Of a DNA stretch of 35,636 bases, positions 25,733 to 35,104 are shown in pieces. The DNA lies in assembly GCA_023229795.1 (NCBI GenBank), contig JALNYP010000038.1:1-35636 (forward strand). Reading direction: 5' to 3'. The notes under the pieces were generated by a model. That model searched no databases and was not told where the DNA came from. It was given only the letters and a program-made list of their open reading frames with translations. The DNA is from Syntrophobacterales bacterium (lineage in GTDB: Bacteria; Desulfobacterota; Desulfobaccia; Desulfobaccales; 0-14-0-80-60-11). Made by a program: the position numbers and the translations under genes. Position 1 is the stretch's first letter. The number at the start of each line of letters is the position of its first letter.

Positions 25733-26380
25733 TTACTGCACAATGACGATGCCGGCCTGGGTGCCTTTGGGCATGTCCTCGGGCTTGGCGTCGCTGCCGA
25801 TGGGATAGATGTCCCAGCCGGCCTGGGCGGCCATCTTATAGACGTCGATGCCCACGGCTTCCATGGAGGGCCGGGATTTTAAAGAAAAGCGGCATTTTTT
25901 CCCTTCCATGGCCAGGCAGCCCTCCTGCTGGCCGCAAAAGGTGTGGCGGCACGACCCCGCGGCAAAGCCGAAGGCCAGGTAGTGGCCGTCGTAAAAGGCC
26001 CTGGACTCCACTTCGTTGACGATCTTATAGACCAACTGGTAGGCCGCCACCCGCTCTTTGATGGTGGCCTTGTCCCGGACGATCACCTCAGGCGGCACCT
26101 CTTTGATAAAGAACACGGCCCAGTGGTATTTTTTCAGGAGATTCTGGAGTTCCGCGGCTTTCATGGTATTGGGGGGACAGTGGGCGCTCACCCCGTACCC
26201 GAAACACCGGGGAATCTGGCACTTCAGCGTCACCCGCTCATCCACCGGGATGTCTGCGGCCCGGACGATTTTGGCCTGAGTGGCCCCCAACTGCAGGGCC
26301 AATTCCCGGTAGCGCTCCAGGTCCTGCTGCAACCGGTCTTCGTACATGTCCACCGCGATCTTTCTGACTTCTCGGGCCAT
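25733..26380 (-). CDS. DUF2284 cysteine-rich metal-binding protein
   Basis: A 215-residue soluble protein of the DUF2284 family. Cysteine motifs typical of the family are visible: LKCQIPRCFGYGVSAHCPPN (about residues 52-71), GSCRHTFCGQQEGCLAMEGKKC (split across about 141-163) and a late AMEGKKCRFS segment. These should bind an iron-sulfur cluster or another metal. The biochemical role of the family is not established; members are common in anaerobes and often lie near corrinoid or redox genes. GGAGGGAGG lies 5 nt before ATG 26380 and fixes the start. It follows the branching enzyme gene by 25 bp in the same direction, so the two may be co-transcribed, though no functional link is evident. Confidence 0.8.
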   Translation of the reverse strand: MAREVRKIAVDMYEDRLQQDLERYRELALQLGATQAKIVRAADIPVDERVTLKCQIPRCFGYGVSAHCPPNTMKAAELQNLLKKYHWAVFFIKEVPPEVIVRDKATIKERVAAYQLVYKIVNEVESRAFYDGHYLAFGFAAGSCRHTFCGQQEGCLAMEGKKCRFSLKSRPSMEAVGIDVYKMAAQAGWDIYPIGSDAKPEDMPKGTQAGIVIVQ

Positions 26381-26405
26381 ACGTCCTCCCTCCTATGATG
26401 ATTAC

Positions 26406-28346
26406 CTATGCGCTGCTTACTGCCTTAAAGAACACCGCGGCCAGGGGCGGCAGGGTCAGGGTGAGGGAGTAAGGTCGGCCGTGGCAGGGGAAGGCCGCGG
26501 CCTCCATGCCCCCCAGGTTGCCGTGGCCGCTGCCGCCATAGTCCAGGGCGTCGCTGTTGAGCACCTCCTGCCAGAAGCCGCCCGCGGGCACTCCCACCCG
26601 GTAGTCGTGCCGGGGCACCGGCGTGAAGTTGCAGGCCACCATCAGCAGCTCCCCTTCCCGGCCCTTACGCAGGAAGGTGATGACGCTCTGCTCCACGTCA
26701 TTGCAGTCGATCCACTCGAAGCCCGCGGGGCTGAAATCCTGGGAAAACAGGGCCGGCTCGGCCCGATAGACGCGATTTAAGTCCTCCACCCAGCGCATCA
26801 GCGCCGCATGGGAAGGATGGTCCAGCAGGTGCCAGTCCAGACTGGCTTCGTGATACCATTCGGACCACTGGCCGAACTCCCCGCCCATGAACAGCAGTTT
26901 CTTGCCGGGCTGGCCGTACATATAGCCGAAAAGCAGCCGGAGATTGGCGAACTTCTGCCAGTCGTCGCCGGGCATCTTGGTCAGCAGCGACCCCTTGCCG
27001 TACACCACTTCGTCGTGGGACAGGGGCAGGATGAAATTCTCGTGGAAGGCGTAGAGCATCCGGAAGGTCAGGGTGTTGTGGTGGTAGCGCCGGAAGACGG
27101 GGTCCACCGCCAGGTATTTCAAGGTGTCGTGCATCCAGCCCATGTCCCACTTGAGGCCGAAACCCAGGCCCCCCACGTAGGTGGGACGGGAGACCATGGG
27201 CCAGTCCGTGGACTCCTCGGCGATGGTCTGGACGTCTGGAAAACTCTTATAGATCTCGGTGTTGAACTGGCGCAGGAAGGCAATAGCATCCAGATCCTCC
27301 CGGCCGCCGTAGCGGTTGGGCAGCCATTCTCCTTCTTTGCGGGAATAATCCAGGTAGAGCATGGAGGCCACCGCGTCCACCCGGATGCCGTCGGCGTGGT
27401 ACTGATCCAGCCAGAACAGGGCGCTGGAGAGCAGGAAGCAGCGCACTTCGTTCCGGCCGTAATTGAAAATGGCGCTGCGCCAGTCGGGATGAAAGCCCCG
27501 GCGGGGGTCGGCGTGCTCATAGAGGTGGGTGCCATCGAAGAAGCCGGGGCCGTGTTCGTCCGCGGGGAAGTGGGACGGGACCCAGTCCAGGATGACGCCG
27601 ATGCCGTGGAGGTGCAGGTAGTCCACCAGGAACATGAAATCCTGGGGGTCGCCGTAGCGGCTGGTGGGCGCGAAGTAGCCGATGGTCTGATAACCCCAGG
27701 AGCCGTAAAAAGGGTGCTCCATGATGGGCAAAAATTCCACGTGGGTGAACCCCAGGCGCTGGACGTGCTCGGCCAAGCGGGGGGCCAGTTCCCGGTAAGT
27801 GAGGGAGCGGTTGCCCTCCTCGGGCACCCGCCGCCAGGAACCCAGATGCACCTCATAGACCGACATGGGGACGTCCAGGGCGTTATGCCCCTCGCGCCGG
27901 GCCATCCAGTCGCCGTCTTCCCAGGCGTAATCCAGGTCCCGGACGATGGAGGCGGTGCGGGGCGGGCCCTCGAAGCCAAAGGCGAAGGGGTCGGACTTGT
28001 CCACCCGGTAGGCGCCGTATTTGGAGGCCACGTGGTACTTATACAGAGAGCCGGGCCCGATGCCGGGGATGAACCCTTCCCAGATGCCCGAGGAGGCCCG
28101 CTGGCGCAAGGGGTGGCTGCTTTTGTGCCAGCCGTTGAAGTCGCCGGTGACCGAAACCTGTTCAGCGTCCGGGGCCCACACGGCAAAATAGCTGCCCGGC
28201 TCGGGGTCCTTGAGCACATGCGACCCCAGATTGTTGTACAGGCGGTAGTGACTGCCTTCGTTAAAGAGGTACAGATCGTCGTCGGTCAGCAGGGAGACAT
28301 CGTAGCGCACCGGCGCGGGGGAGGTCTTGGTCTTTTTCGCTGCCAT
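26406..28346 (-). CDS. glgB: 1,4-alpha-glucan branching enzyme
   Basis: This enzyme makes alpha-1,6 branches in glycogen by transferring glucan chains. The 646-residue protein has an N-terminal CBM48 domain (about residues 20-125; YFAVWAPDAEQVSVTGDFNG), a GH13 catalytic barrel (about 160-530) and a C-terminal beta domain (about 545-640). The catalytic residues are present: the nucleophile Asp in GIRVDAVASML (about 322), the acid/base Glu in IAEESTDWP (about 375) and the transition-state Asp in LSHDEVVYGKG (about 442). Family motifs DWVPSHFP and WGYQTIGYFAPT are intact. Length is normal for the short-N-terminus type. No other glycogen gene is in the window. The ribosome-binding site is weak (GAGAAA), but the N-terminal context supports ATG 28346. 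Confidence 0.95.
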   Translation of the reverse strand: MAAKKTKTSPAPVRYDVSLLTDDDLYLFNEGSHYRLYNNLGSHVLKDPEPGSYFAVWAPDAEQVSVTGDFNGWHKSSHPLRQRASSGIWEGFIPGIGPGSLYKYHVASKYGAYRVDKSDPFAFGFEGPPRTASIVRDLDYAWEDGDWMARREGHNALDVPMSVYEVHLGSWRRVPEEGNRSLTYRELAPRLAEHVQRLGFTHVEFLPIMEHPFYGSWGYQTIGYFAPTSRYGDPQDFMFLVDYLHLHGIGVILDWVPSHFPADEHGPGFFDGTHLYEHADPRRGFHPDWRSAIFNYGRNEVRCFLLSSALFWLDQYHADGIRVDAVASMLYLDYSRKEGEWLPNRYGGREDLDAIAFLRQFNTEIYKSFPDVQTIAEESTDWPMVSRPTYVGGLGFGLKWDMGWMHDTLKYLAVDPVFRRYHHNTLTFRMLYAFHENFILPLSHDEVVYGKGSLLTKMPGDDWQKFANLRLLFGYMYGQPGKKLLFMGGEFGQWSEWYHEASLDWHLLDHPSHAALMRWVEDLNRVYRAEPALFSQDFSPAGFEWIDCNDVEQSVITFLRKGREGELLMVACNFTPVPRHDYRVGVPAGGFWQEVLNSDALDYGGSGHGNLGGMEAAAFPCHGRPYSLTLTLPPLAAVFFKAVSSA

Positions 28347-28554
28347 GGGTTTATTTTTCTCGATTTAGGGTCGTAATGCAAGGATTAGCTGACGCTGGGG
28401 ACACCGTCCCTAGAGATAATCACGCCCTTCGACGGCCTCAAGCCCGGCGGCCAGCGCGCCCGTATCTATTGACCTGACCGGGCCTGGTCTTATTATGTAA
28501 TAACGAGTTGCGTTTCATAAGCCAGTTTTGGCAGCCGCAGGCCAAACCCCGCGC

Positions 28555-28579
28555 TCGCACAGGCGAGACGCCTGTGCGA
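28555..28579. repeat. Perfect palindrome upstream of the Nudix gene
   Basis: TCGCACAGGCG-AGA-CGCCTGTGCGA is an 11-bp perfect stem with a 3-nt loop. A related palindrome (CACAGGC...GCCTGTG) lies after the gene at 29126-29195. A separate TTATTA-TG-TAATAA palindrome sits at 28490-28503. Confidence 0.65.
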
Positions 28580-28603
28580 CCAGTTGAAGACCGGAGGTTG
28601 ATC

Positions 28604-29095
28604 ATGGCCAGGCTGAGTGCCGGAATCCTCATGTACCGCCGCCGCCGGGACATTCTGGAGGTCTTTCTGGTGCACCCCGGCGGACCGTTTTGGGCCGGGA
28701 AGGAGGCCGGCGCCTGGTCCATTCCCAAGGGGGAATATGGACCGGCCGAGGACCCCCTGGCCGCGGCCAGGCGGGAGTTTCAGGAAGAGACCGGCTTTAG
28801 CATTGACGGGGAGTTCAGGGCACTGACTCCGCTGAAGCAGCCCAGCGGCAAAATCATCAGCGCCTGGGCCGTGGCAGGGGACCTGGACCCGGGGGCCGTC
28901 CGCAGCAACAGCTTCACCCTGGAGTGGCCGCCCCGCTCGGGCCGGCAGCAGGAATTCCCGGAAGTGGACCGGGCCGCCTGGTTCACCCTGGCGGCGGCGC
29001 GGGAGAAAATCATCCAGGGTCAGGCGGGCTTCCTGGAGGAACTCCGGCACCTGCTGGGGGAGCCGGAGCCGGGATCTGAAGCACCCAAACCATAA
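28604..29095 (+). CDS. Nudix hydrolase
   Basis: A 163-residue protein with a canonical Nudix box (G-x5-E-x7-REUXEEXGU) starting at GEYGPAED (about residue 42) and ending REFQEETGF (about 64). The box binds Mg2+ and cleaves nucleoside diphosphate-linked compounds. The N-terminus (SAGILMYRRRRDILEVFLVH) and the PFWAGKEAGAWSIPKGE segment resemble the NTP pyrophosphohydrolases related to diadenosine polyphosphate hydrolases, including oxidative-damage types; the exact substrate cannot be told. GGAGG 7 nt before ATG 28604 decides the start over an upstream in-frame ATG at 28508, whose extra residues would be encoded by the palindromic repeat. The gene stands alone, divergent from glgB and convergent with the histidine kinase gene. 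Confidence 0.9.
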   Translation: MARLSAGILMYRRRRDILEVFLVHPGGPFWAGKEAGAWSIPKGEYGPAEDPLAAARREFQEETGFSIDGEFRALTPLKQPSGKIISAWAVAGDLDPGAVRSNSFTLEWPPRSGRQQEFPEVDRAAWFTLAAAREKIIQGQAGFLEELRHLLGEPEPGSEAPKP

Positions 29096-29125
29096 GATAT
29101 GCCGATCCCAATTTTTCTTGATAGC

Positions 29126-29195
29126 GGCACTGGCCTCTGGCCTGTGGAGGGCAGATATTACCGCGCCGTCGGTTCACAGGCCAGAGGCCTGTGCC
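29126..29195. repeat. Inverted repeat downstream of the Nudix gene
   Basis: The 21-nt arm at 29126-29146 (GGCACTGGCC...) is the reverse complement of the arm at 29175-29195 (...GGCCTGTGCC) with one mismatch, around a 28-nt loop. Each arm is itself partly palindromic. It resembles the palindrome at 28555-28579 and could act as a terminator-like fold, but has no T-run. Confidence 0.6.
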
Positions 29196-29259
29196 ACTGA
29201 TATCGGTCTTTAATAGTTAACTTTTACCGGCCAGATTAATCTCGGGTCCTGTCGTCGTT

Positions 29260-32200
29260 TTACTGCTTGCTGCTGACCCCAGTGACCGGCACGAAAAAGG
29301 CCAGGGAGGTGCCCTGGTTTTCCCGGCTCGTGATGGTCAGCTTGCTTCCCAGCATCCGCACCCGTTCCTCCAGGGCCGCCAGGCCCAGTCCCTGGCGCGC
29401 CGCATCCCGCGCCAGGACGGCGGCCAGATCGAAGCCCACCCCGTTATCCTCTACCCGCACCGACACGCCGCCGGCCTCTCGTTTGATGGCAATACGTACC
29501 CGGCTGGCCCGGGCATGCTTGACAATGTTGGTGAGGGATTCCTGGAAAATACGGTAAATGTTGACCTGCTCGTCCCGGGTCAACAGGCCCTCCTGGTCAT
29601 CCAGGTCCAGCTCCAACTCCAGGTTGTAGTACCTCTGCATTTCTTCCAACAGGAGGCGCAGGGCCGCGGGGAGGCCCAGGTCTTCCAGCACCGCCGGGCG
29701 CAGGTCCCGGGAGAGGCGGCGAACGTTGTCCACGATGCCAATCATATAATTCAAGGCTTCGGCGCATTGCTCCCGGGTCTGCCACTGCTCCGGCGGCAAC
29801 ATCCTTTCGATGGCCCGGATCTGCATCTTCAGGACCATCAGGGATTGGCCCAGGTCGTCGTGGAGCTCGAGGGCCAGGCGGTGGCGTTCGCGTTCCTGGG
29901 CGTCCAGGAGTTGGGAAGCCAGATAACGCAGCCGCTCTTCGGATTCCCGGAGGGCCTCTTCGGCCTGGCGGCGCTTGGCCTCCCGATCCAGAAAATCCAG
30001 GGCGAATGAAAGGTTGCCGGCCAGCGATTCCAGGAGGGCGATTTCTTCCTGGCTGAAGAACTCAGGCCGCCCGGCGTAAACGCTCAGGACTCCCACCACC
30101 CTTGAGGCCACCCGGAGCGGAAACGCCGCCGAGGACCGGAAACCTCTAGCCATTGCCTCCTGCCGCCAGGGAGCCATACGCGGGTCCGAGGCGATGTCGT
30201 TGCAGACGTCAAATCTGCCCTCCCGGGCCGCGATGCCGGTGGGGCCGTGGCCCTCCGGGACATCAGCCAGCGGAATGATAATATTTTGCAGGTATTCATC
30301 CATCAGATCGAATTGGGCCGCGGCCTTGACCACACGGTTTTCCGGGTCCAGCAGGCCGACCCAGGCCAGCACGAAGTCGCCTTCTGCCATCATGATGCGG
30401 CAGATGTGCCGGAAAAGTTCGTCCCGGGCATGGGTCCGCACGATAGTTTCGTTGACCTGGCTCAACATCCGATACATGCGGCCGGTACTGACCGCCTGCT
30501 CTTCAGCCTGCTTGCGGGCCGTGATGTCCACGCCCATTTCCAGCGCCAGGGGCGAGCCGTCCAAATCAATAAAGGGGTAGTCAAAGATTTGATAGTTTTT
30601 GCCGTCAGGGCCGGCCCACTCCCAGATTACCGGCTTTCCGGTCTGGAAAACCGCCATGGCCTGGCATTCTTTGCAGGGATTTTCCTGTTCCAGCAGCTCG
30701 TAGCAGCGTTTGGGCCCCGGCTCTCCGAACCGGCGCACAAATTCGCCGTTGACGAAGGCAAAGGTATGATCCGCGCGCAGCAGGGAGACATGCGCCGGGA
30801 TGCGCTCCAGCACCGCAAAGAGCCGTTCCCGCTCATAGCCCAGGGCTTCCTCCGTCTGCCGGCGCACCTGGATCTCCTGGCGCAGGTGCTCGTTGGCGAA
30901 GCGCAGCGCCGCGGTGCGTTCCCGCACCGTTTCCTCCAACTCTTCATGGGCCCGATGCAGAGCGGCTTCGGCCTGCTTGCGCGCGGTGATATCCATGTTT
31001 ATGCCAGTCATGCGCAGGGGCTTGCCGGACTCGTCCTTGAAGACTTGCCAGCGTCCAGCCAGCCAATGGATGCTGCCGTTGGGCCAGACCACTCGCCATT
31101 CCCCCTCCATGGGGGCGTCTATCTCGAAGGCAATCTCCACTCGCCGTATCGCCTCGTCCCGATCATCAGGATGGACCAGGTTCTCCCAGGCCAGTTGCGT
31201 GCGGGCAAAGTCGCCCGGCTGCAAGCCGTACATTGCTTCCATTTCTGGAGTCCACGTGTTCACGCCTGTCTGGATGTTCCACTCGAACGTGCCGATCTGT
31301 GCCACTTGTTGCGCCATGCGCAGTCGGACTTCGCTGGCCCGCAGGGCCTCTTCGGCCAGCTTGAGTTGGGTAATATCCTGAGCCGTGCCAAACCCGCTGA
31401 CCAACTCTCCCGGCGGGTCGAATTCCAATTCCGCCTTCTCGCGCACCCACTTCACCGAGTCCGCCGCAATGATGCGGTGCTCGAGATCATAGGGCTCGCC
31501 GCGCAGAGCCGCCGCCCATTTCTGCTCGACGTACTCCCGGTCATCCGGGTGCACGGCATGAAGAAACGACTCATAAGTCAGCGGCGTTCCCGGGGCGATC
31601 CCGAAGATCCGGTAGGTTTCGTCGGACCAGAATAATTCGTTGCGGCGCACATTCAAGCGCCAGCTGCCGATACGGGCCACGGCCTGAGCCCGGTTCAAAT
31701 CCCTCTGGCTCTCCCGCAGGGCCGTTTCGGCCTGCTTGCGGGTCGTAATGTCCAGGACGAGACAGACAACCTGCAAAGGCTCGGCTTTCAGCAGGGTGCC
31801 GCCGGAAAGAATGGACACTCGTTTGCCGTCTCTCCTGATGAGTTCTTTTTCAAAAGGGCTGTATTCCCCCTTCGTCAGAATCTCCTGATGAGCGCGCTCG
31901 TCCAGGTGGCGGTATTCCGGGGGGGTCATTTCGTTCCAGTTGAGGCCGGCCCGCAAATCCTCCCGGCTGTAGCCCATCATCCTCAAGAAGGCGTCGTTGG
32001 CTTCGAGGAGGTTTTCCCGGTTGACGACCACGAAACCGATGATATTGGCCTCGACCAGACTCCGGAAACGGGCTTCGCTCCGGCGCAGGGCGGCCTCGGC
32101 CAGCTTGCGGTCGGTGATGTCAGTCACGCTGACCACCGCCAGCAAGGGCTGGCCGTTCGGGTCGCGGGCCAGGGCCCCGCTGTAATTTAAGATGCGCTGC

Positions 32201-33555
32201 CAGTCGGTGTCCAGGCGGCGGACCCGCAGTTCCAGGTCGCGGAGCTGCTCGCCCCGGAAGATGCGCGCCAGCGGCCATTGCTCCAGAGGCAGCACGGCGC
32301 CGTGCAGCGTGGTGAGTTCAAAAATCTCGGCGAACTCGGGCAGATAGCGGCTGCATGCCTCGAGGCTGGCGAAGCCATGCATGGCTACCGCGGCCTGGTT
32401 CCAGTTAAACAAGCGGCCGTCGAGGCTGGCGAAGACCAGACCTTCGTTGAGGTTTTCGAAGACCGTGTATAGTTGGGCCTTGCTGGTGCGCAGGGCCGCT
32501 TCAGCCTGCTTCCTGGCGGTGATGTCGAAGTGGGTGACCACCCCGGCCACCACGCGGCCTTGGGCGTCCCGGACCGGGGCCGAACTGACGCTGAGATGGA
32601 TGGGGCCGCCCTGTTTGGAGCGCAGGATCAACTCCTCATCCATCACGTGTTCGCCCAGGTTAAGGGAGCGCCACAGGGGCATCTCCTCCCGCCGGAGGCG
32701 CCGGCCATCGGGGTGGTAGCGGGGAATTCTCCAGAACCCCTCGAGATCATCAATACTTTGCAGAGGTTCATCCCAGATACGATCAGCCAGAGGGTTGTCC
32801 AATAAGATGGGGCCATTGGGGGCTGCGGCAACGACCACGCTGGCGGGCATCTGTTCCAACACGGACTTGAGTAAGGCTCGTCCTGCCTCCAGCTCAGCCT
32901 TCTGTGCTTCGAGGATCTGGGTGTACGTTTTCAGGTCCTCGTTTTGGATCTGCAACTCTTCGGCCTGGACCTGAAGTTCTTCGTTGGCTACCCCCAGTTC
33001 TTCCGCCTGGTTCTGGGCCTCTTCCTGCAAGCGCCGGTGCTCCCTGGCGATCTTTTGCAACGGGGAGATATCCTGAAAGATCGCCACTGCGCCGGTTATC
33101 CGGCCCTGACGGTCTCTGACGGGACCGGCATGGGCCAGCGCCTCACGCCAATCCCCCTCCGGCCACAGGCTCAACTCCGTTTGACGACAGCTCTTTCCTT
33201 CAAGAGCCGCCCCGGCAAGGAGCGAGCGGCACGGGTCAGCGCCAGGCCTCGAACCTTTACCTGGGGAAGCCGTCCGAGCATAGAGCAGGTCGGCCTTGGG
33301 GTTGCTGAGGATGATGCGCCCCTGGGCGTCGGCCACCGCAATGGCCTCCGGGGCCAGGTCGAGGACGGCCCGGAGCCGGGCTCGTTCGGTTTCCAGGTCC
33401 TCGGCCAGTTCTCGGCCGGCCGCTTCGGCCCGATGCCGCGCCGTCAGCAGGGTTTCCACCTGGGTCTGATGGGCCCGCCGGGTGTCGGCCAACCTTTGCC
33501 GTAAACCCCGGACTTCCAGCAGCAGTTCTTGTCGGGTCAAACCCTCATCGTCCAT
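29260..33555 (-). CDS. Multi-PAS/GAF sensor histidine kinase, NarL-partner (HisKA_3) type
   Basis: A 1431-residue cytoplasmic kinase with no membrane segment. After an N-terminal coiled coil come about seven PAS-like modules (starting near residues 60, 230, 362, 495, 620, 745 and 910), most ending in the ITARKQAEAAL-type linker. A GAF domain follows (about 1025-1190), then a HisKA_3 dimerisation domain with the phospho-acceptor His in LELHDDLGQSL (about 1231) and a HATPase_c domain with N, G1 and G2 boxes (FQESLTNIVKHA, VEDNGVGFDL, GLGLAALEERV). The HisKA_3 type implies a LuxR/NarL-family response regulator, but none is in the window. A second coiled coil (about 180-225) separates the first two PAS modules. 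It probably integrates several intracellular redox or ligand signals. ATG 33555 follows AGGGAT. Confidence 0.93.
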   Translation of the reverse strand: MDDEGLTRQELLLEVRGLRQRLADTRRAHQTQVETLLTARHRAEAAGRELAEDLETERARLRAVLDLAPEAIAVADAQGRIILSNPKADLLYARTASPGKGSRPGADPCRSLLAGAALEGKSCRQTELSLWPEGDWREALAHAGPVRDRQGRITGAVAIFQDISPLQKIAREHRRLQEEAQNQAEELGVANEELQVQAEELQIQNEDLKTYTQILEAQKAELEAGRALLKSVLEQMPASVVVAAAPNGPILLDNPLADRIWDEPLQSIDDLEGFWRIPRYHPDGRRLRREEMPLWRSLNLGEHVMDEELILRSKQGGPIHLSVSSAPVRDAQGRVVAGVVTHFDITARKQAEAALRTSKAQLYTVFENLNEGLVFASLDGRLFNWNQAAVAMHGFASLEACSRYLPEFAEIFELTTLHGAVLPLEQWPLARIFRGEQLRDLELRVRRLDTDWQRILNYSGALARDPNGQPLLAVVSVTDITDRKLAEAALRRSEARFRSLVEANIIGFVVVNRENLLEANDAFLRMMGYSREDLRAGLNWNEMTPPEYRHLDERAHQEILTKGEYSPFEKELIRRDGKRVSILSGGTLLKAEPLQVVCLVLDITTRKQAETALRESQRDLNRAQAVARIGSWRLNVRRNELFWSDETYRIFGIAPGTPLTYESFLHAVHPDDREYVEQKWAAALRGEPYDLEHRIIAADSVKWVREKAELEFDPPGELVSGFGTAQDITQLKLAEEALRASEVRLRMAQQVAQIGTFEWNIQTGVNTWTPEMEAMYGLQPGDFARTQLAWENLVHPDDRDEAIRRVEIAFEIDAPMEGEWRVVWPNGSIHWLAGRWQVFKDESGKPLRMTGINMDITARKQAEAALHRAHEELEETVRERTAALRFANEHLRQEIQVRRQTEEALGYERERLFAVLERIPAHVSLLRADHTFAFVNGEFVRRFGEPGPKRCYELLEQENPCKECQAMAVFQTGKPVIWEWAGPDGKNYQIFDYPFIDLDGSPLALEMGVDITARKQAEEQAVSTGRMYRMLSQVNETIVRTHARDELFRHICRIMMAEGDFVLAWVGLLDPENRVVKAAAQFDLMDEYLQNIIIPLADVPEGHGPTGIAAREGRFDVCNDIASDPRMAPWRQEAMARGFRSSAAFPLRVASRVVGVLSVYAGRPEFFSQEEIALLESLAGNLSFALDFLDREAKRRQAEEALRESEERLRYLASQLLDAQERERHRLALELHDDLGQSLMVLKMQIRAIERMLPPEQWQTREQCAEALNYMIGIVDNVRRLSRDLRPAVLEDLGLPAALRLLLEEMQRYYNLELELDLDDQEGLLTRDEQVNIYRIFQESLTNIVKHARASRVRIAIKREAGGVSVRVEDNGVGFDLAAVLARDAARQGLGLAALEERVRMLGSKLTITSRENQGTSLAFFVPVTGVSSKQ

Positions 33556-33793
33556 GCATTATCCCTGTAAACGGTGATGGCGGAAGCTGTTATAAGTTCC
33601 CTCGATCAGGAGGCTGCCGGGCGATTCGGGGTCCCTGGCAGAGGGGCGAGGGCCGGGATTGTAACTTCGCCGGGTATGAGGTAACTTATCCCTGTAATCA
33701 AGTAAGACCGGCGGGGCCGATAATCAAGAGCTTAGCGGAGCGGCAGTTGCCGCCCGGAAAAAGTCATTCAGGCGACCCGGGTAGAGGGGAGTT

Positions 33794-34330
33794 ATGACCA
33801 AGAACCGGTTGGATCAAGGTTTGATGCAAGTTTACACCGGCGACGGCAAGGGCAAGACCACCTGCGCCCTGGGGTTGGCCTTGAGGGCCGTGGGCCAGGG
33901 GCTCAAGGTCTTTATGGTGCAGTTTCTGAAAGGCCGGGAGACGGGGGAGAGCCTAGCCGCGGCGCGTCTCGCCCCGGAGATGACCCTGCGCTACTGCGGG
34001 CGGCCGGGCTTGGTGAATTTAAAGTCGCCGGCCCCGGAAGACCTGGCCCGGGTGGCACAGGCCTGGGACCTGGCCCGGCAGGTGCTCACGGCCGGCGAGC
34101 ACGATCTGGTGATCCTGGATGAAATCAACCTGGTCTTGGCCCACGGCCTCGTCCCCCTGGAGGAGGCGCTGACGGTGCTCAAACAGCGGCCCGCCGGAGT
34201 CGAGGTGGTGCTGACCGGCCGCCGGGCGCCGCAAGCCTTGATTGACCTGGCGGACCTGGTCACCGAGATGCGCCCGGTGAAGCACTACTATCAAGCCGGG
34301 GTGCGCTCCCGCCGCGGGATTGAATGGTAG
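33794..34330 (+). CDS. cobO: Cob(I)yrinic acid a,c-diamide adenosyltransferase
   Basis: This CobA/CobO/BtuR-type enzyme transfers the adenosyl group of ATP to cob(I)alamin or precursors in B12 synthesis and salvage. The 178-residue length is normal. The N-terminal P-loop GDGKGKTTCA (residues 16-25) binds ATP in the unusual orientation of the family. FMVQFLKGRETGE, HDLVILDEINLVL and the closing KHYYQAGVRSRRGIEW are family signatures. GAGGGGAG lies 5 nt before ATG 33794. It stands alone on the + strand between the kinase and kdsB. No other cobalamin gene is nearby and I found no B12 riboswitch in the 238-bp leader. Confidence 0.94.
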   Translation: MTKNRLDQGLMQVYTGDGKGKTTCALGLALRAVGQGLKVFMVQFLKGRETGESLAAARLAPEMTLRYCGRPGLVNLKSPAPEDLARVAQAWDLARQVLTAGEHDLVILDEINLVLAHGLVPLEEALTVLKQRPAGVEVVLTGRRAPQALIDLADLVTEMRPVKHYYQAGVRSRRGIEW

Positions 34331-34352
34331 GGAACCGGCACCTGCCAGCCCC

Positions 34353-35090
34353 TTAAGAATTCAGGGCCAGATAGGCTTCGGCCTGGCGCAGGTCCTCAGG
34401 CGTGTCCACCTCCCGGGTGTCGCCCTCCGTCTCCACAATGTGAATGGGAAAGCCGTGCTCCAGGGCCCGGAGCTGCTCCAGCTTTTCGGCTGCTTCCCAG
34501 CGTCCCGGCGGCAGGTGCACGAACTCCTTGAGGAACTGCACCCGGTAGGCGTAGATGCCGACGTGCTTATAGAAATACGGGGTGTCGCGGTCCCGCCAGA
34601 AAGGCAGGGGGCTGCGGGAGAAATAGAGGGCCCGGCCGGCGTGGTCGAAGACCACCTTGACCACGTTGGGGTCGGCCGCCACCGCGGGGTCGCTCAGCTT
34701 CCGGGCCGGGGTGACCATGACCACCGCGGGGTCCCGGCTGAGCCGGGCGGCCAGGTCGCGGATGAGCTCAACGGGAAAGACCGGCTGATCCCCCTGGATA
34801 TTGATGACGATGTCCTCCGGGGCCAGATTGAGGAGCGTGGCGGCCTCGGCCAGGCGGTCGCTACCCGAGGGGTGGTCATCCCGGGTCATGACCACGCGCC
34901 CGCCGAAGGTCTCCACGCACTCCTTAATGCGTGTATCATCCGTGGCCACCCAGACCCCGTCCAGCCCCTTGACCCGCAGGGCCTGCTCATAGGTCCACTG
35001 GATCAGGGGCTTGCCCAGGATGGGCGCCAGGGGCTTGCCGGGGAAGCGGCTGGAGCCGTAACGAGCGGGGATGAGGGCGACTTTTCTCAT
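34353..35090 (-). CDS. kdsB: 3-deoxy-manno-octulosonate cytidylyltransferase (CMP-KDO synthetase)
   Basis: KdsB activates KDO with CTP for lipopolysaccharide inner-core synthesis in the cytoplasm, which shows that the organism is Gram-negative with LPS. The 245-residue length is standard. The N-terminal nucleotide-binding motif IPARYGSSRFPGKPLA (residues 7-22), the VATDD motif (about 49-53), the RDDHPSGSDRLAEA segment and the INIQGDQPV metal/CTP site are intact. The C-terminal YKHVGIYAYRVQFL and EGDTREVDTPEDL complete the family pattern. It converges on cobO with 22 bp between the stops. The ribosome-binding site is weak (CGGTAA), but the conserved MRKVALIPAR start makes ATG 35090 secure. Confidence 0.96.
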   Translation of the reverse strand: MRKVALIPARYGSSRFPGKPLAPILGKPLIQWTYEQALRVKGLDGVWVATDDTRIKECVETFGGRVVMTRDDHPSGSDRLAEAATLLNLAPEDIVINIQGDQPVFPVELIRDLAARLSRDPAVVMVTPARKLSDPAVAADPNVVKVVFDHAGRALYFSRSPLPFWRDRDTPYFYKHVGIYAYRVQFLKEFVHLPPGRWEAAEKLEQLRALEHGFPIHIVETEGDTREVDTPEDLRQAEAYLALNS

Positions 35091-35104
35091 TAAGTTACCG
35101 ATAG

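Noticed and set aside
30247..31635. Long + strand reading frame antisense to the histidine kinase
   Set aside because: Shadow of a high-GC gene with clear PAS/HK domains; no protein-like features.
33590..33793. Cobalamin riboswitch upstream of cobO
   Set aside because: TCAGGAGGCTGCC resembles a B12 box, but it lacks the preceding GCCACTG segment and the other conserved parts, and the kinase start lies too close.
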